A DNA stretch of 64,000 bases. It comes from Passalora sequoiae. Taxonomy: Eukaryota; Ascomycota; Dothideomycetes; Mycosphaerellales; Mycosphaerellaceae. The notes below the pieces were generated by a model. That model was not told the origin of the DNA. It worked only from the letters and a program-made list of their open reading frames with translations, and did not search any database. Location of the stretch: positions 1,488,001-1,552,000 of the forward strand of contig WSQC01000015.1 in NCBI GenBank assembly GCA_013248845.1, in the 5' to 3' direction. Below are positions 1-11,387 of this stretch, piece after piece (position 1 is the first letter of the stretch; each line of letters begins with the position of its first letter). The translations under genes and the position numbers were made by a program.

Positions 1-1
1 C

Positions 2-2473
2 GCATTTCTTCGTACCGTGAATGCACATGTACAGAGTGCGCACTACCAGCAACATGTGATGCCCTTTATGCTTCTGGCGACGGACATGACCCAAGAGTCA
101 GACACAGCTTACGAGACCATCCAGCTCAATGCTGGCGCGATCGATACCATGCGTAGTCCGCTCTGCTCCGAGGCCATTAACCAGCTGGTCGGTCACGTCA
201 AGGAGATCACGAAGCCTTCGGCGCAATCTATAGGATCTGATATGGCTCGCAGCTTGGTGAACAGTATCGCAAATCGCGGCAGGCCTCAAATAGCGTCACA
301 TCGACCAGACGAGATCCTTTCCGTCAAGCGTAAGGTTGCCGTAGAGGAAGCGATCGGGCAGTGGGGATTTCCTGCGCACGAATTCGACATGGACGAGCTC
401 ACTTACGCTGCCTTGTGTATGCTGGAGCATGTCCTCAGAAACCCACATTTGGAGGAATACCGATTGCCACGGGGAGAAATGATGACCTTCCTTCTGGCTG
501 CGAGGCGGGAGTACAAGCATGAACGTGAGGTGCATTATCATAACTGGCGGCATGCGGTCGATGTCACTCAATCGCTATACTGCTTCCTGTGCGACATTCG
601 TTTGTGTCCGCCTGCAGAGGTAAGAACAGCATACCAGCGCAAAGAAGCCAACCCACTGGAGCGTCTACTGTCGCCCACAGATGCCCTGACGTTACTCGTT
701 GCGGCCGTTGGGCACGACGTCGGCCATCCGGGAGTCAATAACGCATTCTTGGTGGCGTGCAACCATCAATTGGCTCACGTGTACAACGACAAGTCAGTTC
801 TCGAAAACTACCACTGTGCAGCATATTCGCAGCTGCTGCGCCGGCACTGGCCGGCCCTTGGGAGTATACCGCACTTTCGATCGAGCATGATTTCGACCAT
901 CCTGGCCACCGACATGCAGCGTCATTTCGAGTACATGGGCCATCTGAGTGAGCTAAAGCAGAAAATCGAAACGAGTGGTGGTGGTCTCGAGGAGTGGAAC
1001 GACAAGGATAGAGAACATGCTCGCGAACTGTGTATGGCATTATTATTGAAAGCCGCGGACATCTCGAACGTGGCGAGACCTTTCGTCATCTCAGCGCAAT
1101 GGGCGAAGATCCTTATGAATGAATTTGCACGACAGGGCGAACTGGAGAGCGAGCTGCAAATTCCGACTTGTCTATTCGGAGGTCCTCCAAACAAGGAAGA
1201 TCTGCTTGCAGCTGCGCAAAGTCAAAAAGGATTCATGAACCTTTTTGGGTTTCCTTTGTTTCGCGGTATATCTGAGGTTATGCCTAATGTCTCCTGCACG
1301 CTATCAGAGCTGGAGAATAACAACAACGTCTGGGAGCACAGAATTACCGACGAAAAAGCACGACGTGAAGCGCACGGCGATGGAAGGAAGTCCCCCCAAA
1401 TTTATGGGTCAGTGACTTCGGCTGAAGTCGAAGAAGCACGTACGCGCAAAAGAGAGTCCGAGCCTGCCTTAGTGCCGCTTGAAGCACCAAAGACTCCGAG
1501 CACGTCATCGTCCGGTAAGCGTCAGCCAGTCTCGCCGCGAGATGGTGCACCGAACAGACACCCGGCAGCAGAAGAGCGGCACCGCCTACAGTTTGGTGTT
1601 GCAGCTGCGGGGGAGGAGAAACGGGCGTCCACGCCTGCATTGTGGCCAAGTGCTCTACAGTTATCACCAGGTGGAGGTGCGAGCAGGCGGTCAAGTAAGG
1701 ATGTCGCGCTCAATCAATTGCAAGATCTAAGCGCGTTCGCTCAACACAACCTGGCCACAGCAAGCTCAAGGAGAGGATCTGCTGATGCCGGCTGGCAAAT
1801 GCATCAAAATCATTCCGGGTCGAGACGAGGCAGTAAGGAGGAGAGCTTGACCACCATCTTGGTTACTAGCCAGGGAAGTCCATCACCACGCAGTCCCCCG
1901 GCATCACCTCGACCGAACAAAGCAGCTCCACTAAGCAAGCCAGGCGCGGGTTTCAAGAGGCATAGTGCGACGAAGTCGTCCTCCAGTGTGCCACGGCACT
2001 CGGTACCATCGTCCATGTCGCAGACAGCAGGATCCGTTGCAGCGACCAACGAGATATCCTCTCCTTCGACACAGCCGTCATCGCTTGCGACCACGGACGA
2101 CGAATCGACGCCACTTGCGGGCCAGCAGGGCGGAATGCCTACAGATGGCAGTGGCGATCCATTCGTGAGCTCAGGTGACTACGAAAAAGAGCTGGACAAT
2201 GTGCATCATTCGTCAGCGCCTGCTGCACTGCACGGTACGCCGCCAGAAGATGGTGCGACAATTCTGGCGGCAAACAAGTCCGACTCTCCACACATAATAG
2301 CTCGCGTGGCTAGCGGTGACTCGGCAGTGTCGGCAATGGGCGAGCGCAAATCAGAACCTCAGATTCGCCAGTCTAGGAGCCGTAGCAGATTAAGAGGACT
2401 CAAATTCTGGAAAAAGCGAAGGGATGCTTCTGGGATAGATGGCGCACCAGGATCGACAAGTCCTACTCTTTGA
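2..2473 (+). CDS. 3',5'-cyclic-nucleotide (cAMP) phosphodiesterase, 5' end cut off by the window
   Basis: Hydrolyses cAMP and so dampens PKA signalling; this is the class I HD-domain PDE family (yeast Pde2, Aspergillus PdeA type). The frame is already open at base 2, so the N-terminus lies outside the window. Numbering from the codon at 17, the catalytic signature HNWRHAVDV is at about 175-183 (H175 and H179 are metal/acid ligands), followed by the metal-binding pair H233-D234 in GHDVGHPG and the third metal-ligand motif KAADISN near 345. The substrate-pocket region FMNLFGFPLF follows. From about 450 to the stop the protein is a long Ser/Pro-rich disordered tail with a basic end (KFWKKRRD). 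No intron is needed in the visible part. The family assignment is firm; which paralogue it is cannot be settled. Confidence 0.93.
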   Translation, partial: AFLRTVNAHVQSAHYQQHVMPFMLLATDMTQESDTAYETIQLNAGAIDTMRSPLCSEAINQLVGHVKEITKPSAQSIGSDMARSLVNSIANRGRPQIASHRPDEILSVKRKVAVEEAIGQWGFPAHEFDMDELTYAALCMLEHVLRNPHLEEYRLPRGEMMTFLLAARREYKHEREVHYHNWRHAVDVTQSLYCFLCDIRLCPPAEVRTAYQRKEANPLERLLSPTDALTLLVAAVGHDVGHPGVNNAFLVACNHQLAHVYNDKSVLENYHCAAYSQLLRRHWPALGSIPHFRSSMISTILATDMQRHFEYMGHLSELKQKIETSGGGLEEWNDKDREHARELCMALLLKAADISNVARPFVISAQWAKILMNEFARQGELESELQIPTCLFGGPPNKEDLLAAAQSQKGFMNLFGFPLFRGISEVMPNVSCTLSELENNNNVWEHRITDEKARREAHGDGRKSPQIYGSVTSAEVEEARTRKRESEPALVPLEAPKTPSTSSSGKRQPVSPRDGAPNRHPAAEERHRLQFGVAAAGEEKRASTPALWPSALQLSPGGGASRRSSKDVALNQLQDLSAFAQHNLATASSRRGSADAGWQMHQNHSGSRRGSKEESLTTILVTSQGSPSPRSPPASPRPNKAAPLSKPGAGFKRHSATKSSSSVPRHSVPSSMSQTAGSVAATNEISSPSTQPSSLATTDDESTPLAGQQGGMPTDGSGDPFVSSGDYEKELDNVHHSSAPAALHGTPPEDGATILAANKSDSPHIIARVASGDSAVSAMGERKSEPQIRQSRSRSRLRGLKFWKKRRDASGIDGAPGSTSPTL

Positions 2474-3379
2474 CGTAGGAAATCGGAAGCAGCACACTCT
2501 AGATTTCCCGATTCCGACACAAGGGCGTTTTTGTCAAGGATGCGAGACGGAGGTTCATCGTACTGACGACGATACGAGATGGCATGTTTGCGGCTTCATT
2601 ATGACGCGCGAAGAGCGCGAGCAAGCAATGGCGCACGGGGAGAGGGAATGGGGATTTGGTAGGGAAAGGTGTACCATGTCACATCGGCGGCTCTGTACTG
2701 GAAGAACAGAACGAAACTTGTGGAGATGGCATTTGCGATGGAAGGAGGTCGAGTTTGCTGTTGTACGATGATGAGACGAATATGTTATGCCTTAGTTAGC
2801 TACGTAGCGACAGTACACTTTGGAAGTGGTTGACGGCATGCACGTAAAATCACTTGAAATTGTCCCTTGAACTGAGATCATGTGATATGGATGCTCATTT
2901 CGTGGGATTGGATGCAGGAGAAAGTGACGTGGTGGATGTCTCGTCATTTGGGACGGAAGCTTATCAGGAAATTAGACGAAGGACCACCAACTTCCATGTC
3001 GTGTCCCATTGTCGGGCCAAATCATGTTCGCGCTACGACCGAAACGACGACAACGACAACAACGACGACGACGACGACGGCCATACCGACAGAGACCACA
3101 TTGCGTGTCCAACAGTGCAACGCAGGTGCAGAGTACTATATAGTACTTTCTAATTATTGTACTGTCGAGCACTGTAGTAGGTAACGGACTTAAAGCTTCT
3201 GCGGGCGTTGCTGTCACGGTTGGCTGGCTTGCAGATCATCAATCAATGCAAGCGCGTGTTGCTGCTTCTGCATCTCGACTTCATTTCTCGCATTTCAATC
3301 CACCATAGACAGCACGCTCTGGAGACGAATCCCACTTGCTCACTCGCTCGGTCGTTATACAATTCAGGTCACCACAGCC
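2474..3379. other. Intergenic region between the PDE gene and the coiled-coil gene
   Basis: No credible gene. There is a short ACG/ACA trinucleotide run at about 3046-3085. The short open frames lack family motifs and the region presumably holds the PDE 3'UTR and the promoter of the next gene. Confidence 0.5.
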
Positions 3380-4591
3380 ATGGAATCGCCCACGAGGACA
3401 ACAACACCTCTCACACCCATCAGAACCCACGCCATGTCGCCCATCGAGTCGCCTACCTCAGCACATCCCTTTCGTGCCCATTGCCGCAGACGAACGAGCA
3501 GTTTCTCTTCCAATCACGACCGGAGTCCCCTCACACCGCGATCCAGTCGAAGGTTCTCGCACACATCGAGGTTCTCCGAGGGCGCAGATTTTGGCACGCC
3601 CAGCGAGGAACGGGGAGAGGCGCTGGGCAATCTAGCAGACGAGTTGGACCAGTTGGACGATGATGCAGACTTCGCCGACGGTGAGACTTTGGAAACATTG
3701 GAGGGCTTGAATGAACAGCCAGAACAAGACGAGACATCCCGCGATTCCGGCATCGATGTTTCCTACAGAGACGCCACATCGGGAAAGAGCAGAGCGGCCA
3801 ATCACGTCCGGAACTTTTCCAAACCCTTCGCAGGCACATCCGACAGGCCGCCCGATGAGGAGCAGGAAGGAGCAGAGGGAGAGGAAGAGGGCGATGACGA
3901 ACGTCAAGAAGGGGCCGAAGATCGATTCTCCCCCGGGCTCGAAGACCTTATGCACACAATCGCCCGCATGACCTCCTACACATCCACCACCGAAGACCCT
4001 CTCATTCCCCGGACAATATCCCTGCTGCAAGACTTGGGCAACCAAACCTCTCTCGAAGCAGCCACGCAGCGCTACACCACTTCCACGAACAGCTTGACCG
4101 CCCACCTCACGACCCAGACCAAGACGCTACAAACTCTCCTCCAAGCGCTCTATCCGATATTCTCCTCCTTCACCTTCGCCGCCCCCTTGGACCCCGAATT
4201 CATCGATGAGACTATCCCCTTGGTCGAAGGCCTCGCAAAAGACATCCCACAACTCGATATGCCAACCTTACATAAGCTCCAGAAACTGTCCCACTCGACG
4301 GAGGACGTGGTCCATGCCCTGTCGCAATTGACGGACACGCTCCAGATGGGAAAGCAGAGCACCGCGGCTGCAGCCAGACATTTGAAGACGACACAGACGA
4401 TTGTGGAAGATCTCAGGACGGAAAGGGAAAGAGCCGACCTGGCGCGGCATGAACTCAGTAAGAGCAATTGGGAAGACAGGCTACGGAATCGATGGTGTGG
4501 AAAAGAGTGTGAGGATATCGTTAACGGATTCGAAAAGAGGTGTGATGCGCTGAGGTGCGACTTGGAGAAGATTGTAGAAGCGGGTGCGTAG
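3380..4591 (+). CDS. Conserved-looking coiled-coil protein of unknown function
   Basis: Single-exon frame of 403 aa starting at an ATG in good context (ccacagccATGG). Residues 1-70 are Ser/Pro/Thr/Arg-rich with several SP/TP sites. Residues 75-180 are acidic and disordered. From about 185 to the end the protein is predicted helical: a leucine-rich stretch around 225-265, more heptad-like helix to about 350, then a compact Trp/Cys-rich tail (NWEDRLRNRWCGKECEDIV) and a basic-acidic helix. The shape (disordered phosphorylatable N-terminus, helical C-terminus) suggests a scaffold or cytoskeletal partner, but I do not recognise the family and assign no function. Codons shift from C-rich in the 5' half to G-rich near the 3' end, as in other plus-strand genes here. 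Confidence 0.8.
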   Translation: MESPTRTTTPLTPIRTHAMSPIESPTSAHPFRAHCRRRTSSFSSNHDRSPLTPRSSRRFSHTSRFSEGADFGTPSEERGEALGNLADELDQLDDDADFADGETLETLEGLNEQPEQDETSRDSGIDVSYRDATSGKSRAANHVRNFSKPFAGTSDRPPDEEQEGAEGEEEGDDERQEGAEDRFSPGLEDLMHTIARMTSYTSTTEDPLIPRTISLLQDLGNQTSLEAATQRYTTSTNSLTAHLTTQTKTLQTLLQALYPIFSSFTFAAPLDPEFIDETIPLVEGLAKDIPQLDMPTLHKLQKLSHSTEDVVHALSQLTDTLQMGKQSTAAAARHLKTTQTIVEDLRTERERADLARHELSKSNWEDRLRNRWCGKECEDIVNGFEKRCDALRCDLEKIVEAGA

Positions 4592-5258
4592 GCAGGAACG
4601 ATGAGTGGTCGGAAAGAGGTCTTTCTTTGCTGTGGGCAAAAGGGCATTCTTGTGGAGGACCGGAGCTCTGCCTCCTGTCACTTCATTTGATGGCTACAGA
4701 GATCAAAACAAGACGACTCGGAGGGCACGTTGCGTCGGAATATTTTTGATTGAGATACCCCTTTATTCGCATTTCAGGATTCAGTGCTATTCGTTTGATA
4801 ATTGCTTCGGAGTTCTGGTGTCCTGGCGACGTGGCGACGTGGCGACATGGCGAATTGGCGGTTTGGAACTTGGGCTCAAGCCTGGCTCAATAGGTACTGA
4901 TGGGACGCAAGACCATTGGCGTGCCTGTGAAATGCTGTCGGTAGCGCTATACGCAACTTCGATCGAGCTCTGCTGGATTATATATGCCGGTAGCAGTAAA
5001 CTTAGAGAATGGCAACCTAGGGCCAGAATTGCACATGAAAGTCGTATAATGTTGTCAATCATTGATTTACCTCATGCTATCTCATGCTGGCAGGAGTGCC
5101 TTTGGGTATCTTTATTTTGGCGCACCGCAAGCTAGGAAACTGCCGCAGGACTCCGTATTGCTTAATGCTTTGGCATGCTCTAGCCATGACGAAACGCGTG
5201 ACCCAAAAGCTCCACATCGTTCCTCATCACTAGGCGCGCAGTTGTGCCTCCTTCAATC
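4592..5258. other. Convergent intergenic region
   Basis: 3' flank of the coiled-coil gene and of LOS1. At about 4826-4865 an 8-bp unit (GGCGACGT and variants) is repeated about five times. The 176-codon open frame crossing this region has no recognisable domain and is not called. Confidence 0.4.
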
Positions 5259-8200
5259 TCACCTCTTGGCCTGCTGCACGAAACTCGCCAGGTACTTCCT
5301 AAACCCCACGAGATCACCTCCAATGCTGCCAAAGTACGACTGCACAGCATCGTCTCCAGCGCCTAGAGTCCTAAGCTCGTTGCCAAGCTGTGTTTGATAC
5401 GCCATCCCATTCTTTCTCAGTATCGTCCACTGCAAGCTAGCAGCCTCCTGGATCAAAGTCCGCATCTGCGCATCACCAGGATTGAATCCGTCCGCGGAAA
5501 TGAGAGTCCAAGGAAGAGGTGCAAAAGTCGACAGGATGAAGTTGTCAAAGCCAGGTAGTGCGGGCTGCGCTGCTGCATCCATGGCGATGTCGGGGCCTCC
5601 CCAGGTGCTCGTAATCTTGGTTAAGACCGAAAACGCCAGTCGCGCGCTCTGCGGATCCGATGGGTCGCAGGCAAAGCGAGTTATAGACGCGACGAACGTG
5701 TCGAAGATGCCTTGATTGGCGGGACTAACAAGGACCGGGGCCAGATCGTTGTTCAGGATTACAAGTACGAAGTTGAGGTACTCACGCTTGACTTCACGGA
5801 GTTGGATCTCGTCGTCCGTGCCGGTAATCTCCTGAGACAAGCCACTAAAGACGCGTTGAAGTAGAGGCGACAGAAGCTGGTCGAGGATGTCGTATATCTC
5901 GGTCTTGAAACCGTAGACCACTTGACCGAGAGTTCGTAGGAAAAGAGCCATCTCGTCGTTGGAAGATGCCGATGAAAGAAGTCCTTCGATCCACCGTGGC
6001 AGTTGTGGTAAGACGTATGAAGCTAGTACTCCCAGGAGGCGTGAAAATGCATGGCGCGAGGCAGCGCGCAATTCGGAGTGTTGCTTGAGGTGTTCAAGAG
6101 CGACAAGGATACTATCGCTTGCGCCAACAAACTCTTGCGATACTTCCACTGGCGGCGGTCCGCCCGTAGCTACACCTGGAGACCAGTCAGAGAAGCCATT
6201 CGCAAGTGACCCAAGGGCAGTGATGATATGATGTGCTTGTAGAATGGCGCGCTCATCACCATTGCTGGCGGCTGATAAGTGATGTCGGAGGTCACTCGAC
6301 AGCGGGTCGATAACAGACTTTGCGATCGTAACCTTAACGTGAGTCGTCACCGTGGTGGTAGATGCTACCAGGCCTATGGCCTCGAACAAATACTGCTGGC
6401 TCTGGAAAGTGGCATCTGCAGATGGAGAGTTGTCGTCGGATGATGCGTCGTCGTCGTCCCGATCTGCTGGCAATTCCGCCTTGATGGGCAGTAAGTCTGC
6501 GATGGCTCCCACGACCGTTTGTGCGAACTCTCCCAACTGGGCACGGAGATGGCGCACAAAACGCTGGAAAAGATACCATGATCTCAATCGAACTTTTTTA
6601 TGATCACTGTGCACTAGCCGCACGAAGTTCTCGAGGACCTTGGGAATGCGATCCGAGTTCTGCTCGAAATATGGCACGTAGCGTACGCATATCTCCATGT
6701 ACTGCAGCTGCACCGCTGGGTGCGGATATGTTGCCAGACCTGAATCTACGAGTGTAGACATCATCTCCACCAGGCGTGTTGATGCTTCAGAAGTGGGCTT
6801 ACTCTTAGTGTATATGCCGCCGTTCTTGGTCGCAAGCTCGCCAAAGTGATGCATTTCTAGGAGTGCAAGATCCAGATCTCGCCAGCTTAAGCTATTTTCA
6901 CCAGATCTAAGCTCGCCGAAGGTATCAGCGACGACTTTCGTCAGTGTGTTGATGTAAAGTGCTTCATCGACTGCTGCCACTGTCTGTTGCAATACGTGAA
7001 GTCGCTTGCGCAATTCCTCGAATTCGGCTTCGTCAGTCTGATCATCTTCGTCACCCCATGAGGCCGTTTCGTCGTACTTCATCTTGGCAATGATAGCATC
7101 TAATATCGGTTGGAGCATGCTTGTGTACTGAGCGGGCACAGAACTCTTTGACTTGTGTACGATCTTCCGTAACATTGTAAGGAGATCCGTCAAAGATGGG
7201 ATGACTGCCGAGCATATTTCGTCATACTCGTCACTGAAGAATCTTAGAAGGTACGGGACAAATGTCTGTAGTTGCTGGTCTGCTTTTGATTTTGTCTGCT
7301 CTTCGACGTGTTCTGCGTCCAACACCTTGACGATGTCAAAGACGACATTGTTAACCAACTTCGCGACTGTTTCTGCAAGATCGGTATCATAGTCTGGTGT
7401 CGATCGCAGGTCGGCTAGTGCCGAGCTCGACACTAGCTGTCCGACGATAGTGTCAAGATTGAGGTGATCGATGAGCTCGACTTTGTGGCTGGGTTGCATC
7501 TTTTTGCCCACTGTCTCGGTAAATGTATCAATCGCAGCGTCTCGTGCCTTGGCTTCTCTGCTGTCTGCGCTGAGAGTCCCTTGCTGTCCAGCAATCTCTA
7601 ACAGTGCGATCAGGATCCTCTCGTTAATCACGAGCCAGATGTCAATCCAGCTCACCCACTTCGCAATGGTCCTTAAGCACATTTCCACAAGGCTTAGGTC
7701 AATTTGTCTCCAGCGCGATAGTAGCTCTTGCCATGTTGAAGCAATCTTGTTCACGTCTCTTGCTCTGACCAGATCCTTCAACTCTTGGCTCCTCTTCTGC
7801 TCTTCTGGAGACCGTGGTATCATCACGTCGGCGATCTCATCGTGTATAGAACTCAAGATCCGCAAGAACATCATCGTAGCTGCACCGTCTGCGTGTCCTT
7901 CTGCTCCAGCCAGCTCCATAAACTCATCAAAGAAGTTGGTCCAGTCCGAGGCATATAACGAAGTGAAGAGGTATGTGATGGTTTGAGTGAGTTTGTTCTG
8001 GATGCTCGGGACGTCCACTTCCGTAGATCCTGGCGTATATCGTGCGCGTATGTACTCCATTAAGCGATACCTTACATCGTTAAGCCCAGCCTGGTCTAAA
8101 CGGCGTGTTTGCACTGCTGTGTTTACGACCTCCAAACACACTAGCCGTACCACTTCCGACGGAGCTGGACGTCTTGTGAAGAGCGTGAGGCATACATGCC

Positions 8201-8315
8201 ATGCATCCGACGCCTCTCGTAGCTGGTTCAGAAAGTCATAGGCTTGGGCTTTGAGGTTCTGATCGGTGGAAGGATTGAAGGCGAGCTCAATCGCGCTCTC
8301 TACCTGGGAGTCCAT
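5259..8315 (-). CDS. LOS1: Exportin-T (tRNA nuclear export receptor)
   Basis: Karyopherin-beta family protein that carries tRNA out of the nucleus with RanGTP. One uninterrupted exon of 1018 codons. The frame also opens upstream with GTG, but the first ATG is at 8315 (MDSQVESAIELAFNPS), matching the usual exportin-T N-terminus. Residues about 5-60 form the first HEAT repeats; the Xpo1/importin-beta-like segment follows at about 100-250 (including the YLFTSLYASDWTNFFDEF region), then a HEAT-repeat solenoid to the end with an acidic insert (DRDDDDASSDDNS) near 640. Length fits the family (about 950-1100 aa). YRB30, another Ran-system gene, lies 25 kb away, which I take as coincidence. The family call rests on the N-terminal pattern and overall architecture. 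Confidence 0.9.
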   Translation of the reverse strand: MDSQVESAIELAFNPSTDQNLKAQAYDFLNQLREASDAWHVCLTLFTRRPAPSEVVRLVCLEVVNTAVQTRRLDQAGLNDVRYRLMEYIRARYTPGSTEVDVPSIQNKLTQTITYLFTSLYASDWTNFFDEFMELAGAEGHADGAATMMFLRILSSIHDEIADVMIPRSPEEQKRSQELKDLVRARDVNKIASTWQELLSRWRQIDLSLVEMCLRTIAKWVSWIDIWLVINERILIALLEIAGQQGTLSADSREAKARDAAIDTFTETVGKKMQPSHKVELIDHLNLDTIVGQLVSSSALADLRSTPDYDTDLAETVAKLVNNVVFDIVKVLDAEHVEEQTKSKADQQLQTFVPYLLRFFSDEYDEICSAVIPSLTDLLTMLRKIVHKSKSSVPAQYTSMLQPILDAIIAKMKYDETASWGDEDDQTDEAEFEELRKRLHVLQQTVAAVDEALYINTLTKVVADTFGELRSGENSLSWRDLDLALLEMHHFGELATKNGGIYTKSKPTSEASTRLVEMMSTLVDSGLATYPHPAVQLQYMEICVRYVPYFEQNSDRIPKVLENFVRLVHSDHKKVRLRSWYLFQRFVRHLRAQLGEFAQTVVGAIADLLPIKAELPADRDDDDASSDDNSPSADATFQSQQYLFEAIGLVASTTTVTTHVKVTIAKSVIDPLSSDLRHHLSAASNGDERAILQAHHIITALGSLANGFSDWSPGVATGGPPPVEVSQEFVGASDSILVALEHLKQHSELRAASRHAFSRLLGVLASYVLPQLPRWIEGLLSSASSNDEMALFLRTLGQVVYGFKTEIYDILDQLLSPLLQRVFSGLSQEITGTDDEIQLREVKREYLNFVLVILNNDLAPVLVSPANQGIFDTFVASITRFACDPSDPQSARLAFSVLTKITSTWGGPDIAMDAAAQPALPGFDNFILSTFAPLPWTLISADGFNPGDAQMRTLIQEAASLQWTILRKNGMAYQTQLGNELRTLGAGDDAVQSYFGSIGGDLVGFRKYLASFVQQAKR

Positions 8316-8916
8316 GATCACCGTCTCTTGCGCATGAGAGAAGTATGGTCGCTATTGGGCTCTGAATCGAACATTGTAGCGTGGTAGGGCCACGCTGCGG
8401 TACGAGGAGGAATCATGCGCACATGGCTGCCGGCTTCGTTTGTATTAATACGGAATGTGATCGGGCCCTCGGCGTTGAGTAGAGCGTTCGCTGTCGTGCG
8501 TCGTGACGAGTCTATGGGACTTGTCGTCTTTAGAGGAGTATGATCGTCGATGAGTTGGCAGTGTGACTCGTTGAGCGGCGTGCTAGATCTGAAAGCGGAT
8601 CCGGATGTGAGAAGAAAGATTCATTTCAGATCAAAGAAGAGCACGAGACAACGCGGGACAAGAGGCCCCACATTGGGCCTCTAGTCTACATGTATGTAAT
8701 GCAAGCCACGGGCTAGGATCATGAAAAATATGTGTTATCACTGCATCGCATATTGAGAGGTAGCATGAGAGGTAGCATAAGCGCAAATGTGAATATGCGA
8801 ACCACGCAGCATGCACTCATTCATCGTTAATCTAAAGAAAGAGTATCGCTTCCGCTTTAGTCTCATGCACCGAGGCCTATTCTAAGATATTGCATTGTAT
8901 TCCATCAGTCGCCGAC
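8316..8916. other. Intergenic region (LOS1 promoter side)
   Basis: No gene seen. Contains the LOS1 5' flank and the 3' flank of the membrane-protein gene; both are on the minus strand. Confidence 0.4.
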
Positions 8917-9850
8917 CTAAGAACCATTATACTCCCTGAACGGCAGAGGTCCACTTGGACCGGCGCTGCGAGTGTATGGAATTTCTCCCCCGTTCAATTG
9001 TGTGAACGCAGTCGTTCTTGGCGTCATTGGATTATGCACGCCAAAGCCCGGGGTGGTGGGAGTTTTGGGCAGGTTCAAAAATATCTGTCGATTCCGTTCT
9101 CGCCGCTCGTCTCTCGTCAAGTCGTCGTCGTCTCCATACATAGAGAGCTTCTTCATTTCCAGATCAGATTCAAATTCCGCATGCCGTTCTACCTTTTCTT
9201 CTTCCGTAGGTATCGCGTTCCAGATGGAGTAAAACAGATAGACTGCGAACAATGCGCTAGTACTAGGTTAGCTGGTAGAAAGAAGACCAAAGATGGTGTA
9301 GCAGAACTCACAGCATGACAGTGACAACGGCGAACAGTGCTCTTGCCTGCATGCAATAGCCGTGGTTGCCAGGTTCCGCGTAACTGCATCCTTTGCTTAG
9401 GTACCATGGCAGGCCGGGAGAAGGATGCTGCACGTCGCTCATGTCCGGTCTTGATTGATTATACACACTGACCGAGTACAACGCCACGAGTAAAGCATGG
9501 ACTGCTACACTCAGTGCCGGAACAAAGCAATGCAAGACGTACATCGAAGTCTTCGCCAGCAATATGAACATGCTCAGCAGGGAAATCACGACGTTGAACT
9601 CCGTCAAGTAATGACTCCATATGATGGGTACACTAGGCGTCTTCCAGTTCGCGTAAGCATATAAGATCGAGTTGGGAGCACTATTGAAGCCTTTGTCGAA
9701 GCCGTTCTGCCATAGCTTCGTTCGATATGTATTGGGGTGCGCGATGCCAGCCAGTGTGAGGCATGCAATAGTCAGGAGGAATTCGACTATCAACAGGCCG
9801 ACCATGACCTTAGGGTAGCGCCATTGGTGCGCGAACCATATTCGAGGCAT
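8917..9850 (-). CDS. Four-span MARVEL-like membrane protein
   Basis: Two exons: 9312-9850 and 8917-9256, joined across a 55-nt intron (donor GTGAGT, branch CTAAC, acceptor CTAG). The join gives VVTVM-L-A-LFAVYLF in one frame and a 292-aa protein. Hydrophobic segments lie at about 15-36, 84-105, 109-130 and 170-193, the four-helix layout of MARVEL-domain proteins. The loop before the last helix carries Cys residues (GCSYAEPGNHGYC), and the cytosolic tail is charged (YGDDDDLTRDERRERNRQ) and ends in a Pro/Thr-rich stretch. The N-terminus (MPRIWFAHQWRYPKV) resembles a widespread but unnamed Pezizomycotina family. Likely a plasma-membrane or vesicle protein; the molecular role is unknown. Confidence 0.85.
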
Positions 9851-11387
9851 GGGTGCCTATATCTGCTTCATGCAACCACCTTTTGATGCTCTCTACCTCC
9901 CATTCAACGGTAGCTTGTTGACCTACAACACGGCTGATCGCTGCACAGCGCTAGCCAGTATGCGCAGTATGATGCCGCCTAGTGTCGTCTTCGTCGTCTT
10001 CGTCGTCCTCGTCGTCTTCGTCGTTGTCGTCGTTGTCGTTGTCGTTCCTGAGCCAAGGCGCTGCGGATTTCGTTCACATTGAAAGATGCTATTTGAAGGA
10101 ATGAGAAACACATACGACGTTCGAGCAGCACATATTGTGTGATCCTCCCATGGTCAGCGGCTGGCCACGCACATCGCACGGCACAGTGCCGTGTCGCGCC
10201 GGGACTGTCACTGGTGCGCAGGATGCGGATCCAGATGGGCTGCGAGCGAAACAGAACAGAAGGATTAGCGCCCACACAGCACATGCACCGTAGAGCCAAT
10301 CATCTGCCAGAGTGCGAGATGTGCTTTCCCACTTGATCCCGGCTTCCCGTTCCCTGCAGACATCCATACAAACTCACGTTCTCGAAGCACGTGAGCACGT
10401 GCGACATTCCAGCTTGGCGATATTAGCACGATACAGACATGGAACCTTGGAATATTCTGGCAGGAATATCGTTGTAATCTGTTCTGTGTGTGCGATGTCA
10501 CAGACAAGCACAACAGCAGAACAAATTGGACTCGCCACACTGTAAGCACACTGGTGAACGTGCCTCCACGCATATCGTCTGCAGCGGGTACAACAATAGA
10601 GCGGGTGATATGCTGCGGGATCTGTCGCAGTATGAGAAGCTGTCTGAGAACGATATCTCACGTGCGTATGCCCCGAACGACCTCTCGTCAGTGAGACGCA
10701 GCTTGATCCTAATCTGTACACTGGTATACTCGGCGCTATGAGGCTCTGGACGAGCATGCACGAAGTGGGCACGATGGCAGCCATTGAAGCCTCGCGTTTC
10801 AACATGCACTTTGTACGATACTTTGCCCTCCAGTATCCGGATCGATATCAACCCTCCGATTTCCGTGAATCCCCTCATTATGATCGTCCGCGTCTGAGGC
10901 GTCGCCATGGCGGAGGAGGTCGTCCGTAAGAACCAAATCGACGGCCCTTCGCCATTCACTGTCAGCTCAGGCGAACGCCCTTTCGACATGTCATCGGCAT
11001 CACGACCTGTGCTCGACTAGGACGTTGGTAGATCGCCTTTTTTCAGACGCAATGCGGCTATCAGCTCTGGATAAATTCCAAATTGATTTATGAGCTCAGA
11101 CTCTGCTCCACGTGCTTGAGTGCGGTAACACCGTCACAATCTCCAACGTAATCAGCGCCCGTTTCGAGCAAATTGTGAGCTGAGGGATGGCACAACGAGG
11201 CAGGATTGTACTATATAATTAAGGTTGAGCATAGCTCGACTTCGGCACGCGCCAGCCTTTCCCTTCCAAGCTCCAGCCGCGAGGTCCACTTGACCACGTT
11301 GTCGCGTCAAATAGTATGGTAGCCCTCGAATCTGTATTACATCCTGCTTTTGATCGCGAACTGGACTGGATCGGACGTTCATAAACA
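9851..11387. other. 1.5-kb intergenic region with a trinucleotide-rich stretch
   Basis: At 9986-10049 there is an impure GTC/TTC/GTT run. An ATG-initiated 163-codon frame on the minus strand (10498-10989) has no recognisable domain and is not called. The last few hundred bases should contain the promoter of the reductase gene at 11388. Confidence 0.4.
9986..10049. repeat. Trinucleotide microsatellite (GTC/TTC/GTT)
   Basis: About 64 bp of impure GTC/TTC/GTT units, upstream of the membrane-protein gene. Confidence 0.85.

Noticed and set aside
4605..5135. 176-codon plus-strand frame
   Set aside because: Lies between convergent 3' ends, no motif and no plausible promoter.
10498..10989. 163-codon minus-strand frame with an ATG
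   Set aside because: No recognisable domain, Cys-rich C-terminal end and no clear splice partners; could be chance in a 1.5-kb gap.
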